A stretch of 64,000 nt of DNA, taken from the NCBI RefSeq assembly GCF_041435095.1, contig NZ_CP108025.1, positions 3,286,001 to 3,350,000 on the forward strand. Reading direction: 5' to 3'. Under the pieces are notes generated by a model. That model was not told the origin of the DNA, made no database searches, and was given only the letters and a program-made list of their open reading frames with translations. Source of the stretch: Kitasatospora sp. NBC_00315 (GTDB taxonomy: Bacteria; Actinomycetota; Actinomycetes; Streptomycetales; Streptomycetaceae). This document shows, one piece after another, positions 8,002 through 16,172 of the stretch. Position numbers and translations under genes: made by a program. Position 1 is the stretch's first letter; every line of letters begins with the position of its first letter.

Positions 8002-8865
8002 GTGGCACTGCGCCTGGGACCGCGTGAGTTCGGCGACGACGAGCTGGTGATCATGGCCATCGTCAACCGCACCCCGGACTCCTTCTTCGACCGCGGCGCG
8101 ACCTTCGCGGACGACGCGGCCTTCGCCGCCGCCGACCGCGCGATGGCCGAGGGCGCGGCGATCCTGGACATCGGCGGGGTCAAGGCGGGCCCCGGCGAGG
8201 AGGTCACGGTCGAGGAGGAACTGCGCCGCACCGTGCCGTTCGTCGCCGAGCTGCGCAAGCGCCACCCCGAGGCCGTGATCAGCGTGGACACCTGGCGGCA
8301 CGAGGTCGGCGAGGCGGTCTGCGAGGCCGGCGCCGACGTGCTGAACGACGCCTGGGGCGGTGTGGACCCGAAGCTCGCCGAGATCGCCGCGCGCTTCGAC
8401 GCCGGGCTGGTCTGCACCCACGCCGGCGGCGCCGAACCGCGCACCCGCCCGCACCGGGTCGGCTACCCGGACGTGATGGCGGACATCCTGAAGGTCACCG
8501 TGGGGCTGGCCGAGCGGGCCGTCGCCCTCGGCGTGCGCCGGGACGCGGTGATGATCGACCCGGGCCACGACTTCGGCAAGAACACCCGCCACTCCCTGGA
8601 AGCCACCCGCCGGCTCCCCGAGATGACCGCCACCGGCTTCCCCGTGCTGGTCTCCCTCTCCAACAAGGACTTCGTCGGCGAGACCCTCGACAGGCCGGTG
8701 GACGAGCGGCTGCTCGGCACCCTCGCCACCACCGCCGTCTCGGCCTGGCTGGGCGCCCGGATCTACCGGGCGCACCAGGTGGCCGAGACCCGGCAGGTGC
8801 TGGACATGGTCGCCTCGATCCGCGGCACCCGGCCCCCGGCGGTGGCCCGCCGGGGGCTGGCCTAG
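8002..8865 (+). CDS. folP2: Dihydropteroate synthase paralogue (FolP2-like), probably not a canonical DHPS
   Basis: A TIM-barrel protein of the DHPS family, 287 aa. I chose the GTG at 8002 because GAGGAGGAG lies just before it; the long upstream open frame is non-homologous. Recognisable but altered motifs: NRTPDSFFDRG (usual NVTPDSFSDGG), DIGGVKAGPG (usual GGESTRPGA), SVDTWR, LNDAWGG, CTHAGGAEP, DPGHDFGKN and SNKDF (usual SRKxF). The pterin-loop and pABA-loop changes match mycobacterial FolP2, which by memory does not replace true DHPS. Its setting (DivIVA, tag, LOG, dapE) also fits folP2. The genuine folate gene is expected elsewhere. Confidence 0.85.
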   Translation: MALRLGPREFGDDELVIMAIVNRTPDSFFDRGATFADDAAFAAADRAMAEGAAILDIGGVKAGPGEEVTVEEELRRTVPFVAELRKRHPEAVISVDTWRHEVGEAVCEAGADVLNDAWGGVDPKLAEIAARFDAGLVCTHAGGAEPRTRPHRVGYPDVMADILKVTVGLAERAVALGVRRDAVMIDPGHDFGKNTRHSLEATRRLPEMTATGFPVLVSLSNKDFVGETLDRPVDERLLGTLATTAVSAWLGARIYRAHQVAETRQVLDMVASIRGTRPPAVARRGLA

Positions 8866-8886
8866 CAGGGCTCGGCTCCGGTCCGG

Positions 8887-9696
8887 TCAGATCTCGGAGT
8901 CGGGGCGGCGTGTCTCGGCGAGGATCTTCATGACCTCGTCGATGTCGTCGGTGATGTGGAACAGCTCCAGGTCCTTCGGGGAGGCCTTGCCCTCGGCGAC
9001 CAGGGTGTTCTTCAGCCACTCGAAGAGGCCGCCCCAGTACGCGGTGCCGAACAGCACCACCGGGAACCGGGTGACCTTCTTCGTCTGCACCAGCGTCAGT
9101 GCCTCGAACAGCTCGTCCAGCGTGCCGAGCCCGCCCGGCAGGACGACGAAGCCCTGGGCGTACTTCACGAACATCGTCTTGCGGACGAAGAAGTACCTGA
9201 AGTTCAGCCCGAGGTCGACGAACTCGTTCAGCCCCTGCTCGAAGGGCAGCTCGATGCCGAGACCGACGCTCAGGCCGCCGGCGTCGGAGGCGCCGCGGTT
9301 CGCGGCCTCCATCGCGCCCGGGCCGCCGCCGGTGATGACCGCGTAGCCGGCCTCGGCCAGGGCCCGGCCGATCGCCACCCCGGCCGCGTACTCGGGGGAG
9401 TCCACGGGTGTCCGGGCCGAGCCGAAGACGCTGATCGCGGCCGGGAGTTCGGCCAGCGCGCCGAAGCCCTCGACGAACTCCGAGGTGATCCGCCAGACCC
9501 GCCAGGGGTCGGTGTGCAGCCAGTCGGTGGGGCCGGTGGTGTCCAGCAGCCGCTGGTCCGTGGTGCCGGTGCCGACCTGGTCGCGGCGGACCAGCACCGG
9601 GCCCTTCTGCTTCTCCGGCCAGGCCTTCTTCGGGCGCGGCTCGCCCACCCGCTCGGGCCCGTGTCCGTAGTCCTTCTCGTCTCCTGTGCCTGTCAT
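8887..9696 (-). CDS. LOG-family (TIGR00730) Rossmann-fold protein
   Basis: A 269-residue protein of the LOG/lysine-decarboxylase-like family. Characterised members hydrolyse the N-glycosidic bond of cytokinin or adenosine 5'-monophosphates. Both signature motifs are present: GGGPGAMEAANRGA (about residues 123-136) and PGGLGTLDELFEAL (about 187-200). The N-terminal 75 residues form a charged extension before the core (ISVFGSARTP). It converges on folP2 with only 21 bases between stops. It corresponds to mycobacterial Rv1205. The physiological substrate in actinomycetes is uncertain. Confidence 0.9.
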   Translation of the reverse strand: MTGTGDEKDYGHGPERVGEPRPKKAWPEKQKGPVLVRRDQVGTGTTDQRLLDTTGPTDWLHTDPWRVWRITSEFVEGFGALAELPAAISVFGSARTPVDSPEYAAGVAIGRALAEAGYAVITGGGPGAMEAANRGASDAGGLSVGLGIELPFEQGLNEFVDLGLNFRYFFVRKTMFVKYAQGFVVLPGGLGTLDELFEALTLVQTKKVTRFPVVLFGTAYWGGLFEWLKNTLVAEGKASPKDLELFHITDDIDEVMKILAETRRPDSEI

Positions 9697-9914
9697 GACG
9701 AAACCCTACGCCCGCCGCCGCCCGTTTAGGGGGAACGGCGAAGGGTCCGTCCGGAGACCGGCAGATGACACCCGGGCGGACACCCGAAGACCGACCCGCC
9801 GTCACCGCGATCGGGCGCCCCGACCGGTCCGACCTGCGCAGTCCCCGTACCCGGAGCGAGCACCGAGCCGCCCCGGCCCCATCCCGGAACGGCGAGCGAG
9901 CGAGCGAGCCGGGC

Positions 9915-10988
9915 CTAACCGAGCAGCCAGTCCCGCAGGCGCTGCTCGACCTCGGCGATCGCGGCGAGCGAGCAGTGCTCCTCGCGCTTGTGCGCCAGGT
10001 TGGGGTCGCCGGGGCCGTAGTTCACCGCGGGGACGCCGAGGGCGCTGAAGCGGGCCACGTCCGTCCAGCCGAACTTGGCGCGGGCGCTGCCGCCGGTGGC
10101 CGCCAGGAAGGCGCGGGCGGCGGCCCGGTCGAGGCCCGGCAGCGCGCCGGGCGCGGAGTCGGTGACCGTGACCTCGTACCCGGCGAAGACCTCGCGCACG
10201 TGCGCCTCGGCGGCCGCCTCGTCGCGGTCCGGCGCGTAGCGGAAGTTGACGGTCACCACGCACTCGTCGGGGATGACGTTGCCGGCCACGCCGCCGTCGA
10301 TCCGGACGGCGTTGAGGCCCTCGCGGTACTCCAGGCCGTCGATGTCCACCCGGCGCGGTTCGTACGAGGCGAGCCGGCCGAGCACCTCGGCGGCCTGGTG
10401 GACGGCGTTGTCGCCGAGCCAGCTGCGGGCGGCGTGGGCCCGTACGCCGGTGAGCCGGACCTGGACCCGCAGGGTGCCCTGGCAACCGCCCTCGACCACG
10501 GCTCCGCTGGGCTCCATCAGGACGGCGAAGTCGGCGGTCAGCCAGTCCGGGTACCGCGCGGCGAGGTGGCCGAGGCCGTTGCGGGAGGCCTCGATCTCCT
10601 CGCAGTCGTAGAAGACGAAGGTGAGGTCGCGGTTGGGCTCGGGCAGCGTGGCGGCGAGCCGCAGCTGGACGGCGACGCCGGACTTCATGTCGGAGGTGCC
10701 GCAGCCGTAGAGCAGGTCGCCCTCGACATAGCTGGGCACGTTGTCGGCGATCGGCACGGTGTCCAGGTGGCCGGCGATCAGCACGCGCTCGGCGCGGCCC
10801 AGGTTCGTCCGGGCGACCACGTTGTTGCCGTGGCGGTCGACGGTCAGGTGCGGGTAGGCCCGCAGCGCGGCCTCGACGGCGTCGGCGAGCGCCTGCTCGT
10901 CGCCGCTGACCGACGGGAAGTCGACGAGCCGCGCGGTCAGCGCACCGCCGTCGAGGGTGAGGTCCAGGGGCGTGTTCGGGCTGCTCAT
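9915..10988 (-). CDS. dapE: Succinyl-diaminopimelate desuccinylase
   Basis: A zinc-dependent M20-family desuccinylase of the succinylase branch of lysine/meso-DAP biosynthesis, releasing LL-DAP in the cytoplasm. Metal-site motifs are visible: GHLDTVP (His, Asp), CGTSDMKSG (bridging Asp) and [13 protein letters not shown] (Glu-Glu catalytic pair). A dimerisation lid follows, and the C-terminal [10 protein letters not shown] with KREEHCS supplies the last ligand. I chose the ATG at 10988 (357 aa) over the TTG nine bases upstream. Together with dapC further right it covers two steps of the same pathway. 357 aa is normal length. Confidence 0.93.
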   Translation of the reverse strand: MSSPNTPLDLTLDGGALTARLVDFPSVSGDEQALADAVEAALRAYPHLTVDRHGNNVVARTNLGRAERVLIAGHLDTVPIADNVPSYVEGDLLYGCGTSDMKSGVAVQLRLAATLPEPNRDLTFVFYDCEEIEASRNGLGHLAARYPDWLTADFAVLMEPSGAVVEGGCQGTLRVQVRLTGVRAHAARSWLGDNAVHQAAEVLGRLASYEPRRVDIDGLEYREGLNAVRIDGGVAGNVIPDECVVTVNFRYAPDRDEAAAEAHVREVFAGYEVTVTDSAPGALPGLDRAAARAFLAATGGSARAKFGWTDVARFSALGVPAVNYGPGDPNLAHKREEHCSLAAIAEVEQRLRDWLLG

Positions 10989-11125
10989 GGTCCGCAAGCG
11001 TATCCGCGGGCGCCCTCACGCCGGGCCCCGCCCCGCCCGGGCCGCCCGGCCCGCAACCGTCGGCGCCGCACATCCGTCCGACTAGGTACGGTGTCGGAGC
11101 AAGTGGACGGGCGAGAGGGGTGGCG

Positions 11126-12169
11126 GTGGCCAGGAGGACGGATGGCGAGCGGGACGGCTCCGGGGCTGCCGGCCGTCGGCGCGGGCCACTGCGCCGGGTG
11201 CTGAAGGTACTGACCGTTCTGGTGGTGCTCGGCGCGATCGCGGCCGGGGCGCTGTACTGGCTGCACCGGGGCAAGGTCGTCGCCGAGGGCTGCACCGTGA
11301 CGACCCCGGCCGGTACGGGCACGCTGGAGCTGCCGCAGGCCGCCAACGCCGCGACGATCTCCGCGGTGGCGCACTCGCGCGGTCTGCCGGACCGGGCGGT
11401 GACGATCGCGCTGGCCACCGCGATGCAGGAATCGAAGATCCACAACCTGGCCGGCGGCGACCGCGACTCGATCGGCCTGTTCCAGCAGCGCCCGTCGCAG
11501 GGCTGGGGCACCGCCGAGCAGATCGGCGACCCGGTGTACGCCACCAACAAGTTCCTGGACAGCCTGGTGAAGGTGCCCGGCTACACCCGGCTGCCGCTGA
11601 CCGACGCGGCCCAGCAGGTGCAGAAGAGCGGCTACCCGCAGGCGTACGCCAAGCACGAGGCCAAGGCGACGCTGCTCGCCTCGGCGCTGACCGGCCGTGA
11701 GGCCGCCTCGGTGAACTGCGTGGTGCACGAGTTCGACGCGCCCGAGGCCCCCGCCACCGACCCGGCCACGGCGGGCGCCTCCCCCACGGCGCCGGCGGCC
11801 GCACCCGACCGGACGCAGCAGCTGACCGACCGGGTGCGCCGTGAGTTCGGCCGTACCGTCACGGCCGCCGGCGGCTACTCGTCCACCGTCAAGGGCGCCG
11901 AGAACGCGGTGTCACTGACCCCCGAGCCGTCCGCGAGCACCGACTCCGGACCGGACGCGGCCCGGCAGAACGGCTGGGCGGTCGCGCACTGGGCGGTGAC
12001 CCACGCACAGCAGCTGGGCATCCGGACGGTCGCGTACGACGGGAAGATCTGGCGGATGGCGAAGTCGGCGGACGGCTGGAAGCCGCAGCCCGCGGGCACC
12101 TCGACGACCCTGGTCCTGGTCTCGCTGGCCCCGAACCCCACCAGCCCGACGAGCGCCGCCAAGGGCTGA
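11126..12169 (+). CDS. Membrane-anchored protein with lysozyme-like (transglycosylase-type) extracellular domain
   Basis: An Arg-rich cytoplasmic stub precedes one transmembrane helix (about residues 26-45). The extracellular segment around residues 95-130 (ATAMQESKIHNL, then SIGLFQQRPSQGWGT) resembles the lysozyme-like fold seen in streptomycete proteins often labelled heavy-metal transporter. The Glu of AMQES is the candidate catalytic residue. A Pro/Ala-rich linker leads to a second small domain with conserved Trp residues. GAGAGGGG precedes two candidate GTG starts (11120 and 11126); I favour 11126 for spacing. Cell-wall remodelling is an inference. Confidence 0.7.
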   Translation: MARRTDGERDGSGAAGRRRGPLRRVLKVLTVLVVLGAIAAGALYWLHRGKVVAEGCTVTTPAGTGTLELPQAANAATISAVAHSRGLPDRAVTIALATAMQESKIHNLAGGDRDSIGLFQQRPSQGWGTAEQIGDPVYATNKFLDSLVKVPGYTRLPLTDAAQQVQKSGYPQAYAKHEAKATLLASALTGREAASVNCVVHEFDAPEAPATDPATAGASPTAPAAAPDRTQQLTDRVRREFGRTVTAAGGYSSTVKGAENAVSLTPEPSASTDSGPDAARQNGWAVAHWAVTHAQQLGIRTVAYDGKIWRMAKSADGWKPQPAGTSTTLVLVSLAPNPTSPTSAAKG

Positions 12170-12185
12170 CCCGGACACCCGGGCG

Positions 12186-12204
12186 CGCCCCGGCATCCGG
12201 GGCG
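12186..12204 (+). terminator. Short hairpin after the lysozyme-like gene
   Basis: An 8-bp perfect G+C stem (12186-12193 with 12197-12204) and a CAT loop lies 16 bases after the stop codon. It is short, so modest confidence. Confidence 0.45.
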
Positions 12205-12255
12205 GCGCGAAGGGTCGGCCCCGCCGCCCCGGGAGCGTCCCCGTCCGGCGGACGA

Positions 12256-12296
12256 CCCGACCGGACGGGGCCCGACCGGACGGGGCCCGACCGGGG
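12256..12296. repeat. 15-bp tandem repeat (about 2.7 copies)
   Basis: The 15-base unit CCCGACCGGACGGGG occurs at 12256-12270 and 12271-12285, with a truncated third copy to 12296. It lies in the 455-base non-coding gap between two plus-strand genes. No other feature explains it. Confidence 0.7.
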
Positions 12297-12623
12297 CACC
12301 CGCCGTGTTGACGCACTGGTGAGCGGGCCGCCGCCATCCGGGTGATTCCGGTCAACCGGCCGGGGCTCCCCACCTCCCCGCGACGGCCGCGCACGGGCCT
12401 TCCGGCGGCCCGTCCCCCGGAGGGCCCCGGCCCTGTCGCGCCAAGGGAAGTGACGGTTCTCCATCCGGTCGTGCGGGGGGCACGGCCCCCGGCCCGGGTG
12501 CGTGCGGATGATGTGATCTTCGGCGGCTGCTCGCCTCGGTCCAGCGAAACTTTCTCGCTCCTCGAGCGGTAATCACGTCGTCCGCCCGGCGGACGGGATT
12601 CACCCACACCTCTTAGGAGCACC
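12297..12623. other. Non-coding leader of the exported 252-aa protein
   Basis: No gene seen. The last 100 bases are less G+C-rich and contain an inverted repeat centred on CTCGAG (around 12560-12570). A good ribosome site (TTAGGAG) lies before the ATG at 12624. The promoter must lie here, but I cannot place -35/-10 boxes with confidence. Confidence 0.4.
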
Positions 12624-13382
12624 ATGTCTCTCCCCCTCAAGCGCCGGATCGCCCAGGCTGCGCTCATCGTCGCGGCCGGCGCCACCCCTCTGGTCGCTGC
12701 AGGGTCCGCCTCCGCCGCCGCCGACCTGGTCCCGCACACCGACCTGGGCGCGCCGCTGACCCAGTTGGCCGCCCCGGACGCGAGCTCCACCCTCCAGCAC
12801 ACCACCCACGAGCTCGGCAACGCCGCCGGCGCCACGGGGGCCGCCACGGTCGCCACCGGCGTGCCGGCGACCGCCGACGCCACCGGCAACATCGTGGCGA
12901 CCACCCTGCCCGAGGCCAACGAGAAGACCGGTTCGCTGACCGCCCCGGTCGACAAGACCGCCGCCACCACCGGCGCGCTCTCCGGCGTCGCGGGCCAGGT
13001 CGCCCCGGCGCTGGCCGGCAAGCTCGGCCACGCCGCCACCGGCCGCAGCGCCGAGGCCCCGGTCGGCGGCCTCGGCCAGGCCACCGGCGTGGTGCAGAGC
13101 GTTCCCACGGCCGGCGCCCTGACCAACGCCGTCCCCGGCTCCGACACGCTCACCGGCGCGCTGCCCACCAGCTCCCTGCCCACCGGCTCGCTGACCCGGT
13201 CGCTGCCCGGCGCGGAGCTGCTCGGCCTCGGCGAGCACGGCGCCGCCAACCGCCTCGGCGGCGTGCCGGACCTCGGCGGCAGCTCCCCGCTCTCCTCGCT
13301 CACCAACCTGACCGGCGGCCTGGGCGCCCTCGGCCCGGTCGGCGGCCTGCTCGGCGGTGTCGGCGGCGGCGGCATCAGCTGA
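12624..13382 (+). CDS. Exported low-complexity protein (252 aa)
   Basis: A classical Sec signal peptide (KRRIAQAALIVAAGATPLVA, cleavage near ASA-AA at residue 31-32) precedes a mature region made almost entirely of Ala, Gly, Thr, Leu, Pro, Ser and Val. There is no cysteine, no sortase motif and no second membrane segment. The C-terminus is a Gly/Leu repeat (LGGVGGGGIS). Streptomycete homologues are often mislabelled ATP-binding protein, but no nucleotide-binding motif is visible. The strong ribosome site and monocistronic layout with a 22-bp terminator suggest substantial expression. Function unknown; a cell-surface role is an inference. Confidence 0.75.
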   Translation: MSLPLKRRIAQAALIVAAGATPLVAAGSASAAADLVPHTDLGAPLTQLAAPDASSTLQHTTHELGNAAGATGAATVATGVPATADATGNIVATTLPEANEKTGSLTAPVDKTAATTGALSGVAGQVAPALAGKLGHAATGRSAEAPVGGLGQATGVVQSVPTAGALTNAVPGSDTLTGALPTSSLPTGSLTRSLPGAELLGLGEHGAANRLGGVPDLGGSSPLSSLTNLTGGLGALGPVGGLLGGVGGGGIS

Positions 13383-13400
13383 CCCTCCCGCGGACGACGG

Positions 13401-13448
13401 GCGACGGCCGGGGGCCGGGAGCAGTCGCTCCCGGCCCCCGGCCGTCGC
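13401..13448. terminator. 22-bp perfect hairpin terminator between the exported-protein gene and dapC
   Basis: Arms 13401-13422 and 13427-13448 are fully complementary with an AGTC loop. The flanking genes converge, so it probably acts on both strands. It is one of the strongest hairpins in the window. Confidence 0.9.
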
Positions 13449-13460
13449 GTGCTCCGGGCG

Positions 13461-14606
13461 TCAGCGGCGCAGCCGCTCCACGGCCGCGGCCACCCGCTCG
13501 TCGGTCGCGGTGATCGCGACCCGGACGAAGCGCTCGCCGGCCGGCCCGTAGAAGTCCCCCGGGGCCACCAGGATGCCCAGGGCGGCCAGTTCGGCGACGG
13601 TCTCCCAGCAGGGCCGGTCCTGGGTCGCCCACAGGTAGAGGCTCGCCTCGGAGTGCTCGATGCGCAGGCCGTAGGCCTCCAGCGCCGCGCGCAGCGCCGT
13701 ACGGCGGGCCGCGTAGCGCGAGCGCTGCTCGGCCACGTGCGCGTCGTCCGAGAGCGCGGCGACGGTCGCGGCCTGGACCGGCGCCGGCACGATCATGCCG
13801 CCGTGCTTGCGGATCTCCAGCAGCTCCCGCACCACGACCGGGTCGCCCGCCACGAAGGAGGCGCGGTAGCCGGCCAGGTTGGAGCGCTTGGAGAGCGAGT
13901 GGACGGCGAGGATGCCCTCGTGCCCGTCGCCGCAGACGTCCGGGTGCAGGACGGAGACCGGCTCCGCCTCCCAGCCCAGTTCCAGGTAGCACTCGTCGCT
14001 GACCAGCAGCACCCGGTGCTGCCGGGCCCACTCGACGGCCGCGCGCAGCTGCTCCTCACCGAGCACCCGCCCGGTCGGGTTGGAGGGCGAGTTCAGCCAG
14101 AGCAGCCGGACCCGGGCCGGGTCCAGCTCGTCCAGTGCCTCGTACTCGACCGGCTCGGCGCCGCAGAGCCGGGCGCCGACCTCGTAGGTCGGGTACGCCA
14201 GCCGCGGATAGGCCACCTGGTCGCCCGGGCCCAGCCCGAGCTGCGTCGGCAGCCAGGCCACGAGCTCCTTGGAGCCGACGGTCGGCAGGACGGCCTGCGG
14301 GCCGATCTCGGCCCCGACCCGGCGGTGCAGCCAGCCGGCGATCGCCTCGCGCAGCTCCAGCGGGCCCCAGACGGTCGGATAGCCCGGGGTGTCCGAGGAG
14401 GCGACGAGCGCCTTCTGGACCACCTCGGGGACCGGGTCCACCGGGGTCCCGACGGAGAAGTCGCAGAGGCCGCCGGGGTGGGCCAGCGCGGTCCTCTTGT
14501 ACGGCTCGAGCCGGTCCCAGGGGAACACCGGAAGGAGGTCTGATACGCGGCGCGCCGCTCCCGGGTGGCCCGGGAACGGCGCGCGCGTGGTGTCGTTACC
14601 GCTCAC
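13461..14606 (-). CDS. dapC: Succinyl-diaminopimelate aminotransferase
   Basis: A PLP-dependent class I/II aminotransferase making N-succinyl-LL-DAP in the DAP/lysine pathway. The family N-terminus SDLLPVFPWDRLEPYK is clear. The PLP lysine lies in HSLSKRSNLAGYRASF, the NSPSNPTGR block is present, and the final Arg sits in RFVRVAIT. I used the GTG at 14606 (381 aa), 17 bases after the ferredoxin stop. However, the residues between that GTG and the family start are encoded by a large hairpin, and the family start position (VSD) is a GTA codon, so the true start is unsettled. The ferredoxin-dapC pairing matches Rv1177-Rv1178. Confidence 0.9.
   Translation of the reverse strand: MSGNDTTRAPFPGHPGAARRVSDLLPVFPWDRLEPYKRTALAHPGGLCDFSVGTPVDPVPEVVQKALVASSDTPGYPTVWGPLELREAIAGWLHRRVGAEIGPQAVLPTVGSKELVAWLPTQLGLGPGDQVAYPRLAYPTYEVGARLCGAEPVEYEALDELDPARVRLLWLNSPSNPTGRVLGEEQLRAAVEWARQHRVLLVSDECYLELGWEAEPVSVLHPDVCGDGHEGILAVHSLSKRSNLAGYRASFVAGDPVVVRELLEIRKHGGMIVPAPVQAATVAALSDDAHVAEQRSRYAARRTALRAALEAYGLRIEHSEASLYLWATQDRPCWETVAELAALGILVAPGDFYGPAGERFVRVAITATDERVAAAVERLRR
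14549..14585 (-). promoter_or_regulatory. Intercistronic hairpin between the ferredoxin gene and dapC
   Basis: GCGCGCCG plus TCCCGGG on one side and CCCGGG plus CGGCGCGC on the other form a near-perfect stem of about 15 bp around TGG. It lies directly before the conserved dapC N-terminus, on the transcript running from the ferredoxin gene. It may attenuate or stabilise the upstream ferredoxin message. Confidence 0.6.
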
Positions 14607-14623
14607 TGCTCGACTGCCACCGA

Positions 14624-14950
14624 TCAGTGGTCGGCGTTCTGCGGCGGCAGAGCGGCGATGAACGGGTGGTCGCGCTCGATCAGGCCGAGCTTCGAGGCAC
14701 CACCGGGCGAACCGAGGTCGTCGAAGAACTCGACGTTCGCCTTGTAGTAGTCCTTCCACTCCTCCGGAGTGTCGTCCTCGTAGAAGATCGCCTCGACCGG
14801 GCAGACCGGCTCGCAAGCGCCGCAGTCGACACACTCATCCGGGTGGATGTAGAGGGACCGCTCCCCCTCGTAGATGCAGTCGACCGGGCACTCTTCGATG
14901 CACGCCTTGTCCTTGACGTCGACACAAGGCTGCGCGATGACGTAGGTCAC
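14624..14950 (-). CDS. fdxA: 7Fe ferredoxin ([3Fe-4S][4Fe-4S])
   Basis: A 108-residue bacterial ferredoxin, a soluble electron carrier. The cysteine pattern is complete: C9, C17 and C50 fit the [3Fe-4S] site, C21, C40, C43 and C46 fit the [4Fe-4S] site, and C25 is the extra cysteine of the 7Fe class. The C-terminal half is the acidic extension typical of actinobacterial FdxA/FdxC (DTPEEWKDYYKANVEFFDDL). It starts at an ATG with AGGAGGAAC upstream. It lies just upstream of dapC on the same strand, as fdxC lies before Rv1178 in M. tuberculosis. The redox partner is unknown (cytochromes P450 are possible). Confidence 0.95.
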   Translation of the reverse strand: MTYVIAQPCVDVKDKACIEECPVDCIYEGERSLYIHPDECVDCGACEPVCPVEAIFYEDDTPEEWKDYYKANVEFFDDLGSPGGASKLGLIERDHPFIAALPPQNADH

Positions 14951-15079
14951 GCTGTCGTTCCTCCTCGGAAGGGCTGTCCGCCCAAACTGTATTGCTCGCG
15001 TGCGCGGGTGAGCGCGTGTCGTCGATGCCCGCCCCTAGTATCGCGGGTCAGGGACCGCAAATGCACAGGAGGTGCCCAG

Positions 15080-16117
15080 ATGGCGGCTGGAGGCACGGCG
15101 CAGAGCCGGCCCGAGGTCCGGATAGACCGCTCTGACGTGGGACGACGCGTCTCCGTGCGGCGGATCTCGGAGTTCGTGGACGACAGGCCGGTGTTCCGCG
15201 ATGTGATCGGCGTGCTCACATCCTGGGACGATCCGGGCCTGCTGACGGTGGTGCCGCGCAGCGGCGAGCCGGTCTCCTTCCCCGAGAACGCGCTGGTGGC
15301 GGGCAAGGCCGTGCCGCTCTTCCCGGCCCGCCGGGCGCCGCTGCCCCGGACCGGCGTGGTCGAGCTCCAGCGGATCGCGGCGCGCGGCTGGCCCGCCGTC
15401 GAGCAGGAGCCGCTGGGTGCCTGGACGCTGCGCGCCTCGGCCGGCTTCACCCGCCGTGCCAACTCCGTCCAGGCCCTGGGCGACCCCGGCCTGCCGCTGC
15501 CGCAGGCCCTGGAGGCCGTCCGGGACTGGTACGCGCGACGCGCGCTGCCGGCCTGGTTCGAGGTGACGGTGCCGGGCTCGCCCGACGACCTGGCGGCCGA
15601 GCTGGAGCGGCTCGGCGCCGTGTACTCGCCCACCCTGGTGCGCACCGCGCCGCTGGCGCCGCTGGCCCGCCTCGGCGGCCGGCCGGGAGCACCCCCGGCC
15701 GACGCCTGGCGCGGCGTGCGGCTGTCGCGCGGCGCCGGCCCGGCCTGGATGTCGCTGTACCGGAGGGTGACCGGCGAGCCCGAGGTCGAGGAGGCCGCCC
15801 GCAGGGTCCTCCACGGCGGCCCGTCCGTCTGGTTCGCGACCGTACCGGGCCCGGACGGAGCGCCGGCCGCCATCGGCCGCTGCGTGATCGACGGGGAGTG
15901 GGCCTGCTTCGGCGCCGTCGAGGTCGCGCCGGCGGCCCGCCGCCGGGGGCTGGCCACCGCGCTGATGGCGGTGCTCGCCGCCCGCGCCGCCGAGGAGGGC
16001 GCCACCGGCGGGTACCTCCAGGTCGAGGCGGAGAACGAGAACGCGATCGCCCTCTATGACGGACTGGGCTTCACGACCAGTCACACTTACCACTACGCAC
16101 GCCTTCCCCAGCGGTAG
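15080..16117 (+). CDS. GNAT-family N-acetyltransferase (345 aa)
   Basis: A cytoplasmic acetyltransferase with a C-terminal GNAT fold. The acetyl-CoA-binding motif A is clear (VEVAPAARRRGLATALMAVL, about residues 275-294), followed by motif B (AIALYDGLGFTTSHTYHYA). The first 120 residues form a separate domain (DVGRRVSVRR and SWDDPGLLTVVPRSGEPVSF) that looks like a small beta-barrel, as in the streptomycete GNAT proteins divergent from fdxA. I chose the ATG at 15080 because AGGAGG lies seven bases upstream; a much longer open frame exists but is non-homologous. The acetylated substrate cannot be told. Confidence 0.88.
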   Translation: MAAGGTAQSRPEVRIDRSDVGRRVSVRRISEFVDDRPVFRDVIGVLTSWDDPGLLTVVPRSGEPVSFPENALVAGKAVPLFPARRAPLPRTGVVELQRIAARGWPAVEQEPLGAWTLRASAGFTRRANSVQALGDPGLPLPQALEAVRDWYARRALPAWFEVTVPGSPDDLAAELERLGAVYSPTLVRTAPLAPLARLGGRPGAPPADAWRGVRLSRGAGPAWMSLYRRVTGEPEVEEAARRVLHGGPSVWFATVPGPDGAPAAIGRCVIDGEWACFGAVEVAPAARRRGLATALMAVLAARAAEEGATGGYLQVEAENENAIALYDGLGFTTSHTYHYARLPQR

Positions 16118-16172
16118 CGTCAGCAGCTTCACACGAAAGCCAGTCCTCACCACGAAAGCCGTCGCAGCGACC

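Noticed and set aside
9892..9909. GCGA tetranucleotide run between LOG and dapE
   Set aside because: Only about four copies in a short gap; likely chance in this base composition, with no reading-frame or promoter role visible.
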